Assembly: GCA_947598345.1 (NCBI GenBank)
Contig: CANQFF010000010.1
Span: 1 to 23,116, forward strand
Direction of reading: 5' to 3'
Length of the DNA stretch: 23,116 nucleotides
DNA from: an uncultured Bacilli bacterium
GTDB lineage: Bacteria > Bacillota_I > Bacilli_A > RF39 > UBA660
Shown: piece by piece, positions 1 to 5,722 of the stretch
Position numbering within the stretch: position 1 is the first letter of the stretch
Layout of the letters: each line of letters starts with the position of its first letter
Notes under the pieces: generated by a model
Told to the model about the DNA's origin: nothing
The model's database searches: none
The model's input: the letters and a program-made list of their open reading frames with translations, nothing else
Program-made: the position numbers and the translations under genes

Positions 1-1
1 C

Positions 2-55
2 TTGACTAAACAAAAATCGTTGAAAGACTTAATTTCTGTTACATATACTTTATAG
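2..55 (+). CDS. possible C-terminal tail of an upstream gene (partial)
   Basis: An open frame enters from the left edge and ends at TAG 53-55, giving 17 residues ending LKDLISVTYTL. This faintly recalls the end of RDD-family membrane proteins, which often finish with a DLISGT-like stretch, but 17 residues cannot identify a family. The 48 bases between this stop and the promoter at 103 have no convincing terminator. It may be chance. Confidence 0.3.
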   Translation: MTKQKSLKDLISVTYTL

Positions 56-102
56 ACATTTCTTTTTTCAATTAAATTATTCATTATTTGAAAGAATAAA
101 GA

Positions 103-132
103 TTGACAAAACAGAGGGTTAATTGTTATAAT
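103..132 (+). promoter_or_regulatory. strong sigma-A promoter for the Tad-like unit
   Basis: There is a perfect -35 TTGACA at 103-108, an 18-base spacer and a perfect -10 TATAAT at 127-132. The -10 is preceded by TGT (124-126), giving an extended -10. Transcription would begin near 139 and leave a leader of about 33 bases before the ATG at 172. Confidence 0.8.
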
Positions 133-171
133 TATTATAGTCTAAAAATAGGTGAATTGGAGGTGCATTAA

Positions 172-672
172 ATGAGAGAAAGTGTTGGATATACTGTAAC
201 TTTAAATATTGTTATTGTGTTTATTGTTATTGTATTTGCTTTTATTTCAGCAGCTCTAGTTTATTACAAAAGTAATAAAATAAGCAATGTCATTATGGAT
301 GCAATCGAAAAATATGAAGGCTATAATAAATTAGCAGAGGAAGAAATATTAAAACAAATTAGTAATTTAGGTTATAATATAAAAAAAATTAATTGTCCAA
401 CAAATTATAGTAGAACTGCTAGAGGGAAAAAAGAAGTATGTAGTTTGGTCGAAAATAATACATCAAAAGGTATATATTATTCAAATGGAACTAAAGGGTA
501 CTGTGTATACGAGTGTATTGATTTGGAGGCCGGAATATATTCGGACTACTACTATTATTATAAAATAAGAACTAATATGATGATTAATATTCCTATAGTA
601 AATAATTTATTAGATATACCGATATATTCTAATACTAATAGGCTGTTTGATTTTAATAGTAAATTAAGTTAG
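172..672 (+). CDS. TadE-like bitopic membrane protein, copy 1
   Basis: This is a 166-residue protein with one N-terminal membrane helix at about residues 9-31 and no cleavable signal. The helix leads into a polar stretch containing IEKYEGY and then an exported domain. The C-terminal part is rich in Tyr and has three Cys plus the pattern IPIVNNLLDIP. The layout (short N-terminal arm, hydrophobic helix, charged amphipathic segment, Cys-containing exported domain) resembles TadE-like minor pseudopilins and DUF4320-type proteins of Firmicutes pilus loci; that family call is by eye. The next gene is a diverged copy sharing the helix, IEKYE/LEKYN and the P(I/V)xxLLxIP ending. ATG 172 is preceded by GGAGGTG (159-165) with a 6-base gap. 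It is first in the unit driven by the promoter at 103. Confidence 0.6.
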   Translation: MRESVGYTVTLNIVIVFIVIVFAFISAALVYYKSNKISNVIMDAIEKYEGYNKLAEEEILKQISNLGYNIKKINCPTNYSRTARGKKEVCSLVENNTSKGIYYSNGTKGYCVYECIDLEAGIYSDYYYYYKIRTNMMINIPIVNNLLDIPIYSNTNRLFDFNSKLS

Positions 673-683
673 GATGTGATAAT

Positions 684-1130
684 TTGAGAGCTGCAATGGG
701 CAATGGTCTTTTGACTAATCTTATAGTTATTTTTGTTGGAATTATAGTACTTTTCTTTGTTGGAATTATTGCATATTCAAAGGCGTATAGAGTTAAAAAT
801 AGAGTAATAGAAATACTTGAAAAATATAATACTGTAAATATAAATGATACAGTTTATTCACAGTCTATTAGAAGTGAAATAGAAAATTCTTTAAGTGGTA
901 TGGGATATAGACTAGCAAACGGAAACAAGAAATGTGATATCAGGGATGTAAGTGGAACTGATTATGATGTTTGTATTTATTATTACACTGTTTCTTCTGA
1001 TAAAAATCAAGGCTTTTATTATGATGTTGTAACTTATGTGCATTTTGAATTCCCTGTCATTGGGGATTTGCTTTCAATTCCAGTACGCGGTCAAACTAAA
1101 ATATTAGGCAAAAGTTATAATTACGAATAA
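684..1130 (+). CDS. TadE-like bitopic membrane protein, copy 2
   Basis: This is a 148-residue relative of the preceding protein. It has a membrane helix at about residues 10-31, the segment RVIEILEKYN, a GMGY motif matching NLGY in copy 1, and a C-terminal FPVIGDLLSIP matching IPIVNNLLDIP. Only two Cys remain in the exported part. I place the start at TTG 684 because GTGAT (676-680) sits 3 bases upstream, the same spacing as several genes here; an in-frame ATG at 696 has no better site. It begins 11 bases after the previous stop, so the two are co-transcribed and probably act as a pair, for example as minor pilus subunits. Function is inferred only from the topology and context. Confidence 0.58.
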   Translation: MRAAMGNGLLTNLIVIFVGIIVLFFVGIIAYSKAYRVKNRVIEILEKYNTVNINDTVYSQSIRSEIENSLSGMGYRLANGNKKCDIRDVSGTDYDVCIYYYTVSSDKNQGFYYDVVTYVHFEFPVIGDLLSIPVRGQTKILGKSYNYE

Positions 1131-1144
1131 AAAGGGATGGTATA

Positions 1145-2143
1145 ATGAATGTAATAGTAGCGAATAAAAATAAAGCATTACTTGAAAATTTAGGTATTGA
1201 TATAATAAAAGAGATGAATGGCGAATTTGAAGTAGATGAAATAATTTCTACTTTTCAGAACTTCTTTTATCAAAGAATGATATTAGATATTACTGCAATT
1301 AAGGATTATAAGAATATATCGAATTTACAAAAATTATCTATTTCATTAAATATGGAAAAAGTTATTCTTTTATTAGATGGTACAGATGCGACTAGTAATC
1401 CTGTTTTCCTATCTAATTTAGTGTCAATGGGAATTTATAATTTTGCTAAGAATGTTGAAGGAATTCAATATTTATATAATACTCCTAATACATATAGAGA
1501 TGTTGCTCAGTTTCATCATTTAGATTCTTCGTTTGGGAATGCCACTTTAGCACAGCAACAACCCTCTCAATTTATTGGGCCGATTTCAGATAATGAAGTT
1601 CAACCAGAGTTTTATGGTACTAGGGTAATTGGTGTTAAAAATGTTACTAAGCAATCTGGAGCAACTAGTTTAGTATATATGATGAAAAAAGAACTTAGCA
1701 AACATTATAGTGTTGTTGCTATAGAGGTTGATAAAACCGATTTCAATTATTTTAAAGATAAGGATATGGTTTGCACAGTTACAAGTGAGGTTGGAAGTGT
1801 AATTAACAAATATAAAGATAAGAATGTTATTATTATAGATATAAATAATAGTTTAGTTGCAGAAGGTTTTTGCCAAGATGTTTTGTATTTGATTGAACCA
1901 TCAATAATTAAACTTGAAAAATTAATTGCTATGAATGCAGTTGCACTACAAGGGCTTAAAGGTAAAAAAGTAATATTAAATCAAAGTTTACTAAGTAAAA
2001 ATGATGTAGCTAATTTCGAATATGAAACTAGGCTTAAAGTATTTTATAACTTGGCTCCTTTGAACGAAAGGGAAAAGAAACTTCCTGAGTTAAATAATTT
2101 GCTTGTTAAATTAGGATTTAGTAAACAACAATCTGATATATAA
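1145..2143 (+). CDS. TadZ/CpaE-like protein with decayed P-loop
   Basis: This 332-residue soluble protein has two parts. Residues 1-120 look like an atypical receiver domain (alternating hydrophobic strands such as EKVILLLDGTD, then MGIYNF). Residues about 160-325 look like a MinD/ParA-type fold. The P-loop position reads GVKNVTKQSGATS (163-175): the lysines of a deviant Walker A (KGGxGKT) are absent from the critical positions, while the following helix SLVYMMKKEL and a Walker B-like NVIIIDI (227-233) are kept. TadZ/CpaE proteins localise Tad pili with a receiver-like domain fused to a MinD-like domain, and degenerate versions are known. The loss of the P-loop lysine suggests a scaffold that may not hydrolyse ATP. 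It is the last gene of the first unit, 14 bases after the TadE-like pair. Alternative: a divergent ParA-like protein of unrelated role. Confidence 0.6.
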   Translation: MNVIVANKNKALLENLGIDIIKEMNGEFEVDEIISTFQNFFYQRMILDITAIKDYKNISNLQKLSISLNMEKVILLLDGTDATSNPVFLSNLVSMGIYNFAKNVEGIQYLYNTPNTYRDVAQFHHLDSSFGNATLAQQQPSQFIGPISDNEVQPEFYGTRVIGVKNVTKQSGATSLVYMMKKELSKHYSVVAIEVDKTDFNYFKDKDMVCTVTSEVGSVINKYKDKNVIIIDINNSLVAEGFCQDVLYLIEPSIIKLEKLIAMNAVALQGLKGKKVILNQSLLSKNDVANFEYETRLKVFYNLAPLNEREKKLPELNNLLVKLGFSKQQSDI

Positions 2144-2150
2144 TTTTTAA

Positions 2151-2179
2151 TTGACTTTATTAAATCTAGGAAGTATAAT
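2151..2179 (+). promoter_or_regulatory. sigma-A promoter of the pilin cluster
   Basis: TTGACT (2151-2156) and TATAAT (2174-2179) are separated by 17 bases. The predicted start is near 2186, giving a leader of roughly 38 bases to ATG 2224. An 8-base perfect palindrome AGTGCACT lies in the leader at 2196-2203. No terminator is evident after the preceding stop at 2143, so some read-through from unit 1 is possible. Confidence 0.72.
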
Positions 2180-2223
2180 ATTTTGTGTGAATTTTAGTGC
2201 ACTGATTAGTAAAGGAGTAAAAC

Positions 2224-2295
2224 ATGAAGAAAAAGTTAATAATATTAATAATATTTGTTTTATCTAATATAGTTTTTATTAATAATGTTTTAGCT
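2224..2295. repeat. direct repeat A1 (signal-peptide block of pilin 1)
   Basis: These first 24 codons of pilin 1 match 2975-3046 of pilin 2 at 68 of 72 bases by hand alignment. The exported regions that follow are unrelated or hardly alignable. Confidence 0.85.
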
Positions 2296-2970
2296 AAAAG
2301 TATTAACTGTTCTTATGAAGGAAGTATAAATGATACTAGATATACTTATGATTTTGTATTTGATACAGAGAATTACGATAATACTGAAGTATATGTTGAT
2401 GGAAAAAAGTTAACAGTTTATAATAATATTAAAGCTAATAAAACACAGTGTCCAGAAAATGTTTATATATTTAGAAAGTCTGATACTTCAATTTCTATAG
2501 GTGTTTCTCCTTTGTTACCTATAAGTGATTCATCTGGAAGTCAATATAGACACGAAAAATTTTATTTATTCGATTCTTCTAGTAGTTCAAGTTCACAAAA
2601 AGATCCGGTAGACAAGTATGAAAATTACGATGATAGTAAATTATTAAGTTGTGGTGGGAAGTTGTCTGATATACCAAGTGCGCTTCCAAAAGTAACAAGT
2701 ACCCTTTATACGGTAATTCAAATTGTTGTACCTATTTTATTAGTTATATTTGGAATGATTGATCTTGTAAAAGGAGTAATTGCTCAAAAAGATGAGGAAA
2801 TAAAAAATGGTCAAAGACTACTTTTGAAAAAAATTATAGTCGCAATTGCAATATTCTTTATGTTTGTGATTGTAAAATTTATTATTAGTATTGCTGCAGA
2901 TTCTAGTTCCGGTATTATCGAGTGTGCGGAGTGCTTTATTGAAAATAAGTGTAGTAGTAATAAGGAGTAA
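2224..2970 (+). CDS. VirB2-like pilin 1 with extra exported domain
   Basis: This is a 248-residue precursor. A signal peptide (1-24, ending VLA) precedes an exported region (25-140) with two Cys and a Ser run (117-124). The pilin core follows: Cys143-Gly, two short proline-marked steps, helix 1 (about 161-182), a charged cytoplasmic loop with KGVIAQKDEEIKNGQ, helix 2 (about 204-225), and a C-terminal CxxCF motif (Cys234, Cys237) followed by Cys243. Two helices around a basic loop is the layout of VirB2/TrbC-type pilins; Firmicutes and related versions are collected in the T4SS_pilin family (family match by eye). With 248 residues it is the longest of the four copies because of the 115-residue exported insert, suggesting a tip or adhesive variant. 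RBS AAAGGAG 2211-2217. Parts are near-identical in DNA to pilins 2 and 3. Confidence 0.72.
   Translation: MKKKLIILIIFVLSNIVFINNVLAKSINCSYEGSINDTRYTYDFVFDTENYDNTEVYVDGKKLTVYNNIKANKTQCPENVYIFRKSDTSISIGVSPLLPISDSSGSQYRHEKFYLFDSSSSSSSQKDPVDKYENYDDSKLLSCGGKLSDIPSALPKVTSTLYTVIQIVVPILLVIFGMIDLVKGVIAQKDEEIKNGQRLLLKKIIVAIAIFFMFVIVKFIISIAADSSSGIIECAECFIENKCSSNKE
2749..2815. repeat. direct repeat B1 (helix 1/loop block of pilin 1)
   Basis: This 67-base block matches 3780-3846 of pilin 3 at 65 of 67 bases, the only differences being in one codon (GTA versus GCC). The equivalent block of pilin 2 matches at only about 51 of 67, and DNA flanking the block diverges sharply between pilins 1 and 3. Confidence 0.85.
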
Positions 2971-2974
2971 AGTT

Positions 2975-3046
2975 ATGAAGAAAAAGTTAATAATATTAAT
3001 AGTGTTTGTTTTGTCTAGTATAGTTTTTATTAATAATGTTTTAGCT
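2975..3046. repeat. direct repeat A2 (signal-peptide block of pilin 2)
   Basis: This is the second copy of the 72-base signal-peptide block at 2224-2295, differing at 4 positions. Confidence 0.85.
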
Positions 3047-3577
3047 GAAAATTTAGACTCCAAAGGTAAAGAAAATACAAGTTCTACTAACTCTGTTTAT
3101 GGTAATGCTAATGATTATTTTCTTACTGAAGTATATGATAATGGAATACTTTTACTCGAACCGTTTTATTTATTGAAGGATGAAACTGCAGATGAAACAT
3201 TAAGTGTTGATAATAATTCATCAGATACAGGAAGTGCCTTAACAAATGTAAAAAAAGTATCTTGTGGAAATATAAGTGGAATTCCTGAAAAAATACCAGA
3301 TATAGTTTCCACTATTGTTACGGTTATTGAGGTTATTGTACCAGTTATTTTAGTTATAATGGGTTCTATTGATCTTGCAAAGGGTATAATTTCACAAAAA
3401 GATGATGAAATTAAAAAAGGTCAAAGAATGCTTGTAAAAAGAATTATAGTTGGTGTTTTAATATTTTTAATAATTGTGTTTGTAAAACTTATAATCAGCT
3501 TAGTAGCTAATGCTACTGATACTTCTAATATGGCTGATTGTATAGATTGTTTTATAAATAATGATTGTAATAGTTAG
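2975..3577 (+). CDS. VirB2-like pilin 2
   Basis: This is a 200-residue precursor. ATG 2975 is chosen over further-upstream in-frame starts because AAGGAG (2962-2967) sits 7 bases before it, overlapping the stop of pilin 1, and because translation from there gives a clean signal peptide almost identical to that of pilin 1 (ending VLA at 24). An acidic, low-complexity exported stretch (25-95) follows. The pilin core is Cys97-Gly, helix 1 (about 111-133), the loop KGIISQKDDEIKKGQ, helix 2 (about 156-178), then Cys189, Cys192 in CxxCFINN, and Cys198. It lies between pilins 1 and 3 in the same unit. It appears to be a minor or alternative VirB2-like subunit; the role is inferred from architecture and context. 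Confidence 0.72.
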   Translation: MKKKLIILIVFVLSSIVFINNVLAENLDSKGKENTSSTNSVYGNANDYFLTEVYDNGILLLEPFYLLKDETADETLSVDNNSSDTGSALTNVKKVSCGNISGIPEKIPDIVSTIVTVIEVIVPVILVIMGSIDLAKGIISQKDDEIKKGQRMLVKRIIVGVLIFLIIVFVKLIISLVANATDTSNMADCIDCFINNDCNS

Positions 3578-3587
3578 GAGTTGGATT

Positions 3588-4067
3588 ATGAAAAAAGTAT
3601 ATTTTATTATCTTAATATTATTAGTTGCTTTTTGTTTTACAACACCGGTATTTGCTAAGAATATATCTTCTTGCGATGCAGCTTTATCGAGTGATGTAAT
3701 AATTGATGAGAAAATACCGAATATAATTAGTACTGTTGTAACTGTTATAAAAGTAATAGTTCCAGTTTTATTAGTAGTATTTGGAATGATTGATCTTGCC
3801 AAAGGAGTAATTGCTCAAAAAGATGAGGAAATAAAAAATGGTCAAAAAATTTTTATAAAGAGACTTATTTCTGGTGTTATTGTATTCTTTGTATTTTCTT
3901 TAGTTCAATTTTTAATCAGTTTAGTTGCTGGTTCTCAAGACAGTAAAAATATCTTTGATTGCGCTAATTGTTTTATAAATAACGAGTGTACATATAGAAA
4001 AGATGTTGCAGATAAGTGCCCAGAAGGCACAACTTTAATCGAAGATGAATGTGTACCAGCTGCTTAA
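3588..4067 (+). CDS. VirB2-like pilin 3
   Basis: This is a 159-residue precursor starting at ATG 3588, with AGGAG (3576-3580) overlapping the stop of pilin 2 and a 7-base gap. Earlier in-frame starts lie inside pilin 2 and lack a site. The signal peptide (1-23, ending VFA) is unlike that of pilins 1 and 2. The mature part is short before the core: Cys29, a proline step, helix 1 (about 46-68), loop KGVIAQKDEEIKNGQ, helix 2 (about 92-114), then Cys125, Cys128 in CxxCFINN, and Cys134. It also has a C-terminal extension with two more Cys (144 and 155). The loop block is almost identical in DNA to pilin 1. Of the signal-bearing copies it is closest to a minimal VirB2-type pilin. Confidence 0.73.
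   Translation: MKKVYFIILILLVAFCFTTPVFAKNISSCDAALSSDVIIDEKIPNIISTVVTVIKVIVPVLLVVFGMIDLAKGVIAQKDEEIKNGQKIFIKRLISGVIVFFVFSLVQFLISLVAGSQDSKNIFDCANCFINNECTYRKDVADKCPEGTTLIEDECVPAA
3780..3846. repeat. direct repeat B2 (helix 1/loop block of pilin 3)
   Basis: This is the second copy of the 67-base block at 2749-2815, with two differences. Confidence 0.85.
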
Positions 4068-4082
4068 GTTTAGGAGGATTTT

Positions 4083-5189
4083 ATGTTAGAAACATTGAAA
4101 AAAATTGATAAGAAGTTTCTTATAATATTAGGTTGCATGATATTATTACCTATAATACTTATTATTATTTTGGTTCTAGTTCAAAGTTGTTCAAATAAAA
4201 AAACCACTTATACAAAGTATGAAGAAAAAATGATTTCAGCTGCAGAAAGGTATTTTGGTAAAAAAGATAATTTTCCAACTGAGGAATCTGATTTTATTAA
4301 AGTGGAACTTTCTAAATTAGTCGAGGAAGGTTATATAAAAAATACTAAAACCATGCTTGGTGATGAATCTTGTTCTGGAAGTGTAACAGTAAGAAGAAAT
4401 GGTTCATCAAAGGAATTAGAAGAAGAAGGATTCCTAAATTATACTGTTAATTTAACTTGTGATAAATATTCTACAAATAGTTTAAAAAACAATATTATGA
4501 AAAGTTTAGTTACTGATGGTTCAGGTTTATATTTAGTTGGTGATGAGTATATTTTTAAAGGAGATTCCCCAAGAAATTATATAACTTTTTACGATGCTAG
4601 TTATAGGATAATGGGAATAGACAAAAATGGAATAATAAAAATGATTAAATCCGAACCAGAAATGGGATCAGATGTATGGGATAATAAATATAATACAGAT
4701 GCTAAAAGATATTCTGGTATTAATAAATATAGCGATAGTTTTCTTTTGAAGAGGATTACAAATTTATATAATAATAATAAAGAGTTAAAAAATGCAAAAG
4801 CTAAAATTGTTGCAAATGACATATGCATAGGTTCTAGAGATAATAATAATTTAAGTTTAAATAGGGATTGTTCTACTGTTTTAGAAAAACAGCCAATTTC
4901 ACTTATTAATATTACTGATTACGCTTTTGCAAGTTTAGATAAAGAATGTAATAGTATAAAAAATAGAGCTTGTGGCAATTATAATTATTTAAGTGGATTA
5001 AGTTTAAGTACTTGGACTTTAAATGCTGTATCTAATGATTCTTATAATGTTTATTATTTAGATTCTGGAGTAATTGAATATAAAGAATCTAGTAGTACAA
5101 ATAGATATAATATTGTAATATATATTGATGGGGATGAAATTATAGATTCTGGTATGGGTACACAAACAGATCCTTATGTAATTAATTAG
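4083..5189 (+). CDS. membrane-anchored pilin-like surface protein
   Basis: This 368-residue protein has one uncleaved N-terminal helix (about 12-34) and a large exported part. Residues 44-130 (AAERYF, VEEGYIKNTK, CSGSVTV, then LTCDKY) look like the globular head of Gram-positive prepilin-like proteins, in which an alanine/tyrosine helix is followed by a GYIK turn and a Cys-bearing beta sheet. Residues about 155-368 have the pattern YIFKG.SPRNYI, YRIMGID, an NG turn and IKMIKSE, ending GTQTDPYVIN. This recalls exported Firmicutes domains of the DUF6273 or C-type-lectin-like kind, but I cannot confirm it. AGGAGG 4072-4077 lies 5 bases before ATG 4083. It is the last gene of the pilin unit, so it is probably a pilus-associated surface or adhesin protein. 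No sortase motif is seen. Confidence 0.5.
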   Translation: MLETLKKIDKKFLIILGCMILLPIILIIILVLVQSCSNKKTTYTKYEEKMISAAERYFGKKDNFPTEESDFIKVELSKLVEEGYIKNTKTMLGDESCSGSVTVRRNGSSKELEEEGFLNYTVNLTCDKYSTNSLKNNIMKSLVTDGSGLYLVGDEYIFKGDSPRNYITFYDASYRIMGIDKNGIIKMIKSEPEMGSDVWDNKYNTDAKRYSGINKYSDSFLLKRITNLYNNNKELKNAKAKIVANDICIGSRDNNNLSLNRDCSTVLEKQPISLINITDYAFASLDKECNSIKNRACGNYNYLSGLSLSTWTLNAVSNDSYNVYYLDSGVIEYKESSSTNRYNIVIYIDGDEIIDSGMGTQTDPYVIN

Positions 5190-5191
5190 TA

Positions 5192-5220
5192 TTGACAATC
5201 ATATTAAAATAAATTATAAT
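5192..5220 (+). promoter_or_regulatory. consensus promoter of pilin 4
   Basis: TTGACA (5192-5197) and TATAAT (5215-5220) are both perfect and separated by the optimal 17 bases. It begins two bases after the previous stop. The leader is very short: transcription near 5227 is followed by GGAGGT at 5232-5237. Confidence 0.82.
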
Positions 5221-5243
5221 ATAGTCAGAATGGAGGTATGAAA

Positions 5244-5633
5244 GTGAGTTTTTTAGCAGTTGCAATGGGAAAAACCTATCAATGTGGAACTTTGGATTTT
5301 CAAATTCCTGGAGAATTTCCATATATAGTACACCTTGTTATTCTTTTAATAAAGATAGTGGTTCCTGTTCTTTTAATTATATTTGGTATGTTAGACTTAG
5401 CAAAAGCTGTAATAGCTTCTAAGGAAGAGGAAATAAAAAAAGGTCAACAAACTTTAATAAAAAGAATTGTTGCAGCAGTAATAGTATTCTTTGTAGTTCA
5501 ACTTGTACAAATAATTATTTCATTTGTTGCATCTGGTTCGGATGGGGATACGATTACAGATTGCTTTGCTTGTTTTGTAAATGGAACTACTGAATCACCA
5601 TCAAGTACGGTTGGATGTAGAGAAGTTAACTAA
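5244..5633 (+). CDS. VirB2-like pilin 4, probable major subunit
   Basis: This is a 129-residue protein. The in-frame ATG at 5238 directly abuts the Shine-Dalgarno GGAGGT (5232-5237), which leaves no spacing. GTG 5244, 6 bases downstream, is therefore the likely start. Unlike pilins 1-3 it has no signal peptide: only about 13 residues precede Cys14-Gly, and then come helix 1 (about 28-53), loop KAVIASKEEEIKKGQ, helix 2 (about 75-97), CxxCFVN (Cys107, Cys110) and Cys125. It is the smallest copy and has its own perfect promoter and its own terminator. Those facts, and its position just ahead of the VirB6-like gene, suggest the abundant structural pilin, with pilins 1-3 as minor variants. Membrane insertion would rely on helix 1 itself. 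Confidence 0.73.
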   Translation: MSFLAVAMGKTYQCGTLDFQIPGEFPYIVHLVILLIKIVVPVLLIIFGMLDLAKAVIASKEEEIKKGQQTLIKRIVAAVIVFFVVQLVQIIISFVASGSDGDTITDCFACFVNGTTESPSSTVGCREVN

Positions 5634-5635
5634 TT

Positions 5636-5673
5636 AAAAAGTGCGAATAATATTGATTATTTGCACTTTTTTT
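5636..5673 (+). terminator. strong intrinsic terminator after pilin 4
   Basis: A hairpin with left arm 5641-5651, loop ATTG (5652-5655) and right arm 5656-5666 has 11 pairs including one G-T. It is extended by five A-T pairs (5636-5640 with 5667-5671). Seven T follow directly (5667-5673). It isolates the pilin 4 transcript. Confidence 0.82.
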
Positions 5674-5681
5674 GTTATAAT
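5653..5681 (+). promoter_or_regulatory. promoter of the secretion-machine operon, inside the terminator
   Basis: TTGATT (5653-5658) lies in the loop and right arm of the terminator hairpin. After a 17-base spacer comes TATAAT (5676-5681), preceded by TGT as an extended -10. The spacer is largely the T-run of the terminator. Transcription would begin near 5688, about 35 bases before GTG 5723. Confidence 0.6.
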
Positions 5682-5722
5682 TATGGTATTAGTACGGGTG
5701 TCTAAACAAGGAGGAGTAAAAA

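Noticed and set aside
61..100. Hairpin-like TTTCAA/TTGAAA pair upstream of the first promoter
   Set aside because: The stem is short, the loop is long and there is no T-run in either direction, so it is not a credible terminator.
2818..3063. Minus-strand open frame across the pilin 1/2 junction
   Set aside because: It lies antisense to two well-supported genes, has low-complexity composition (Ile/Asn/Thr/Phe) and no ribosome site; it is a shadow.
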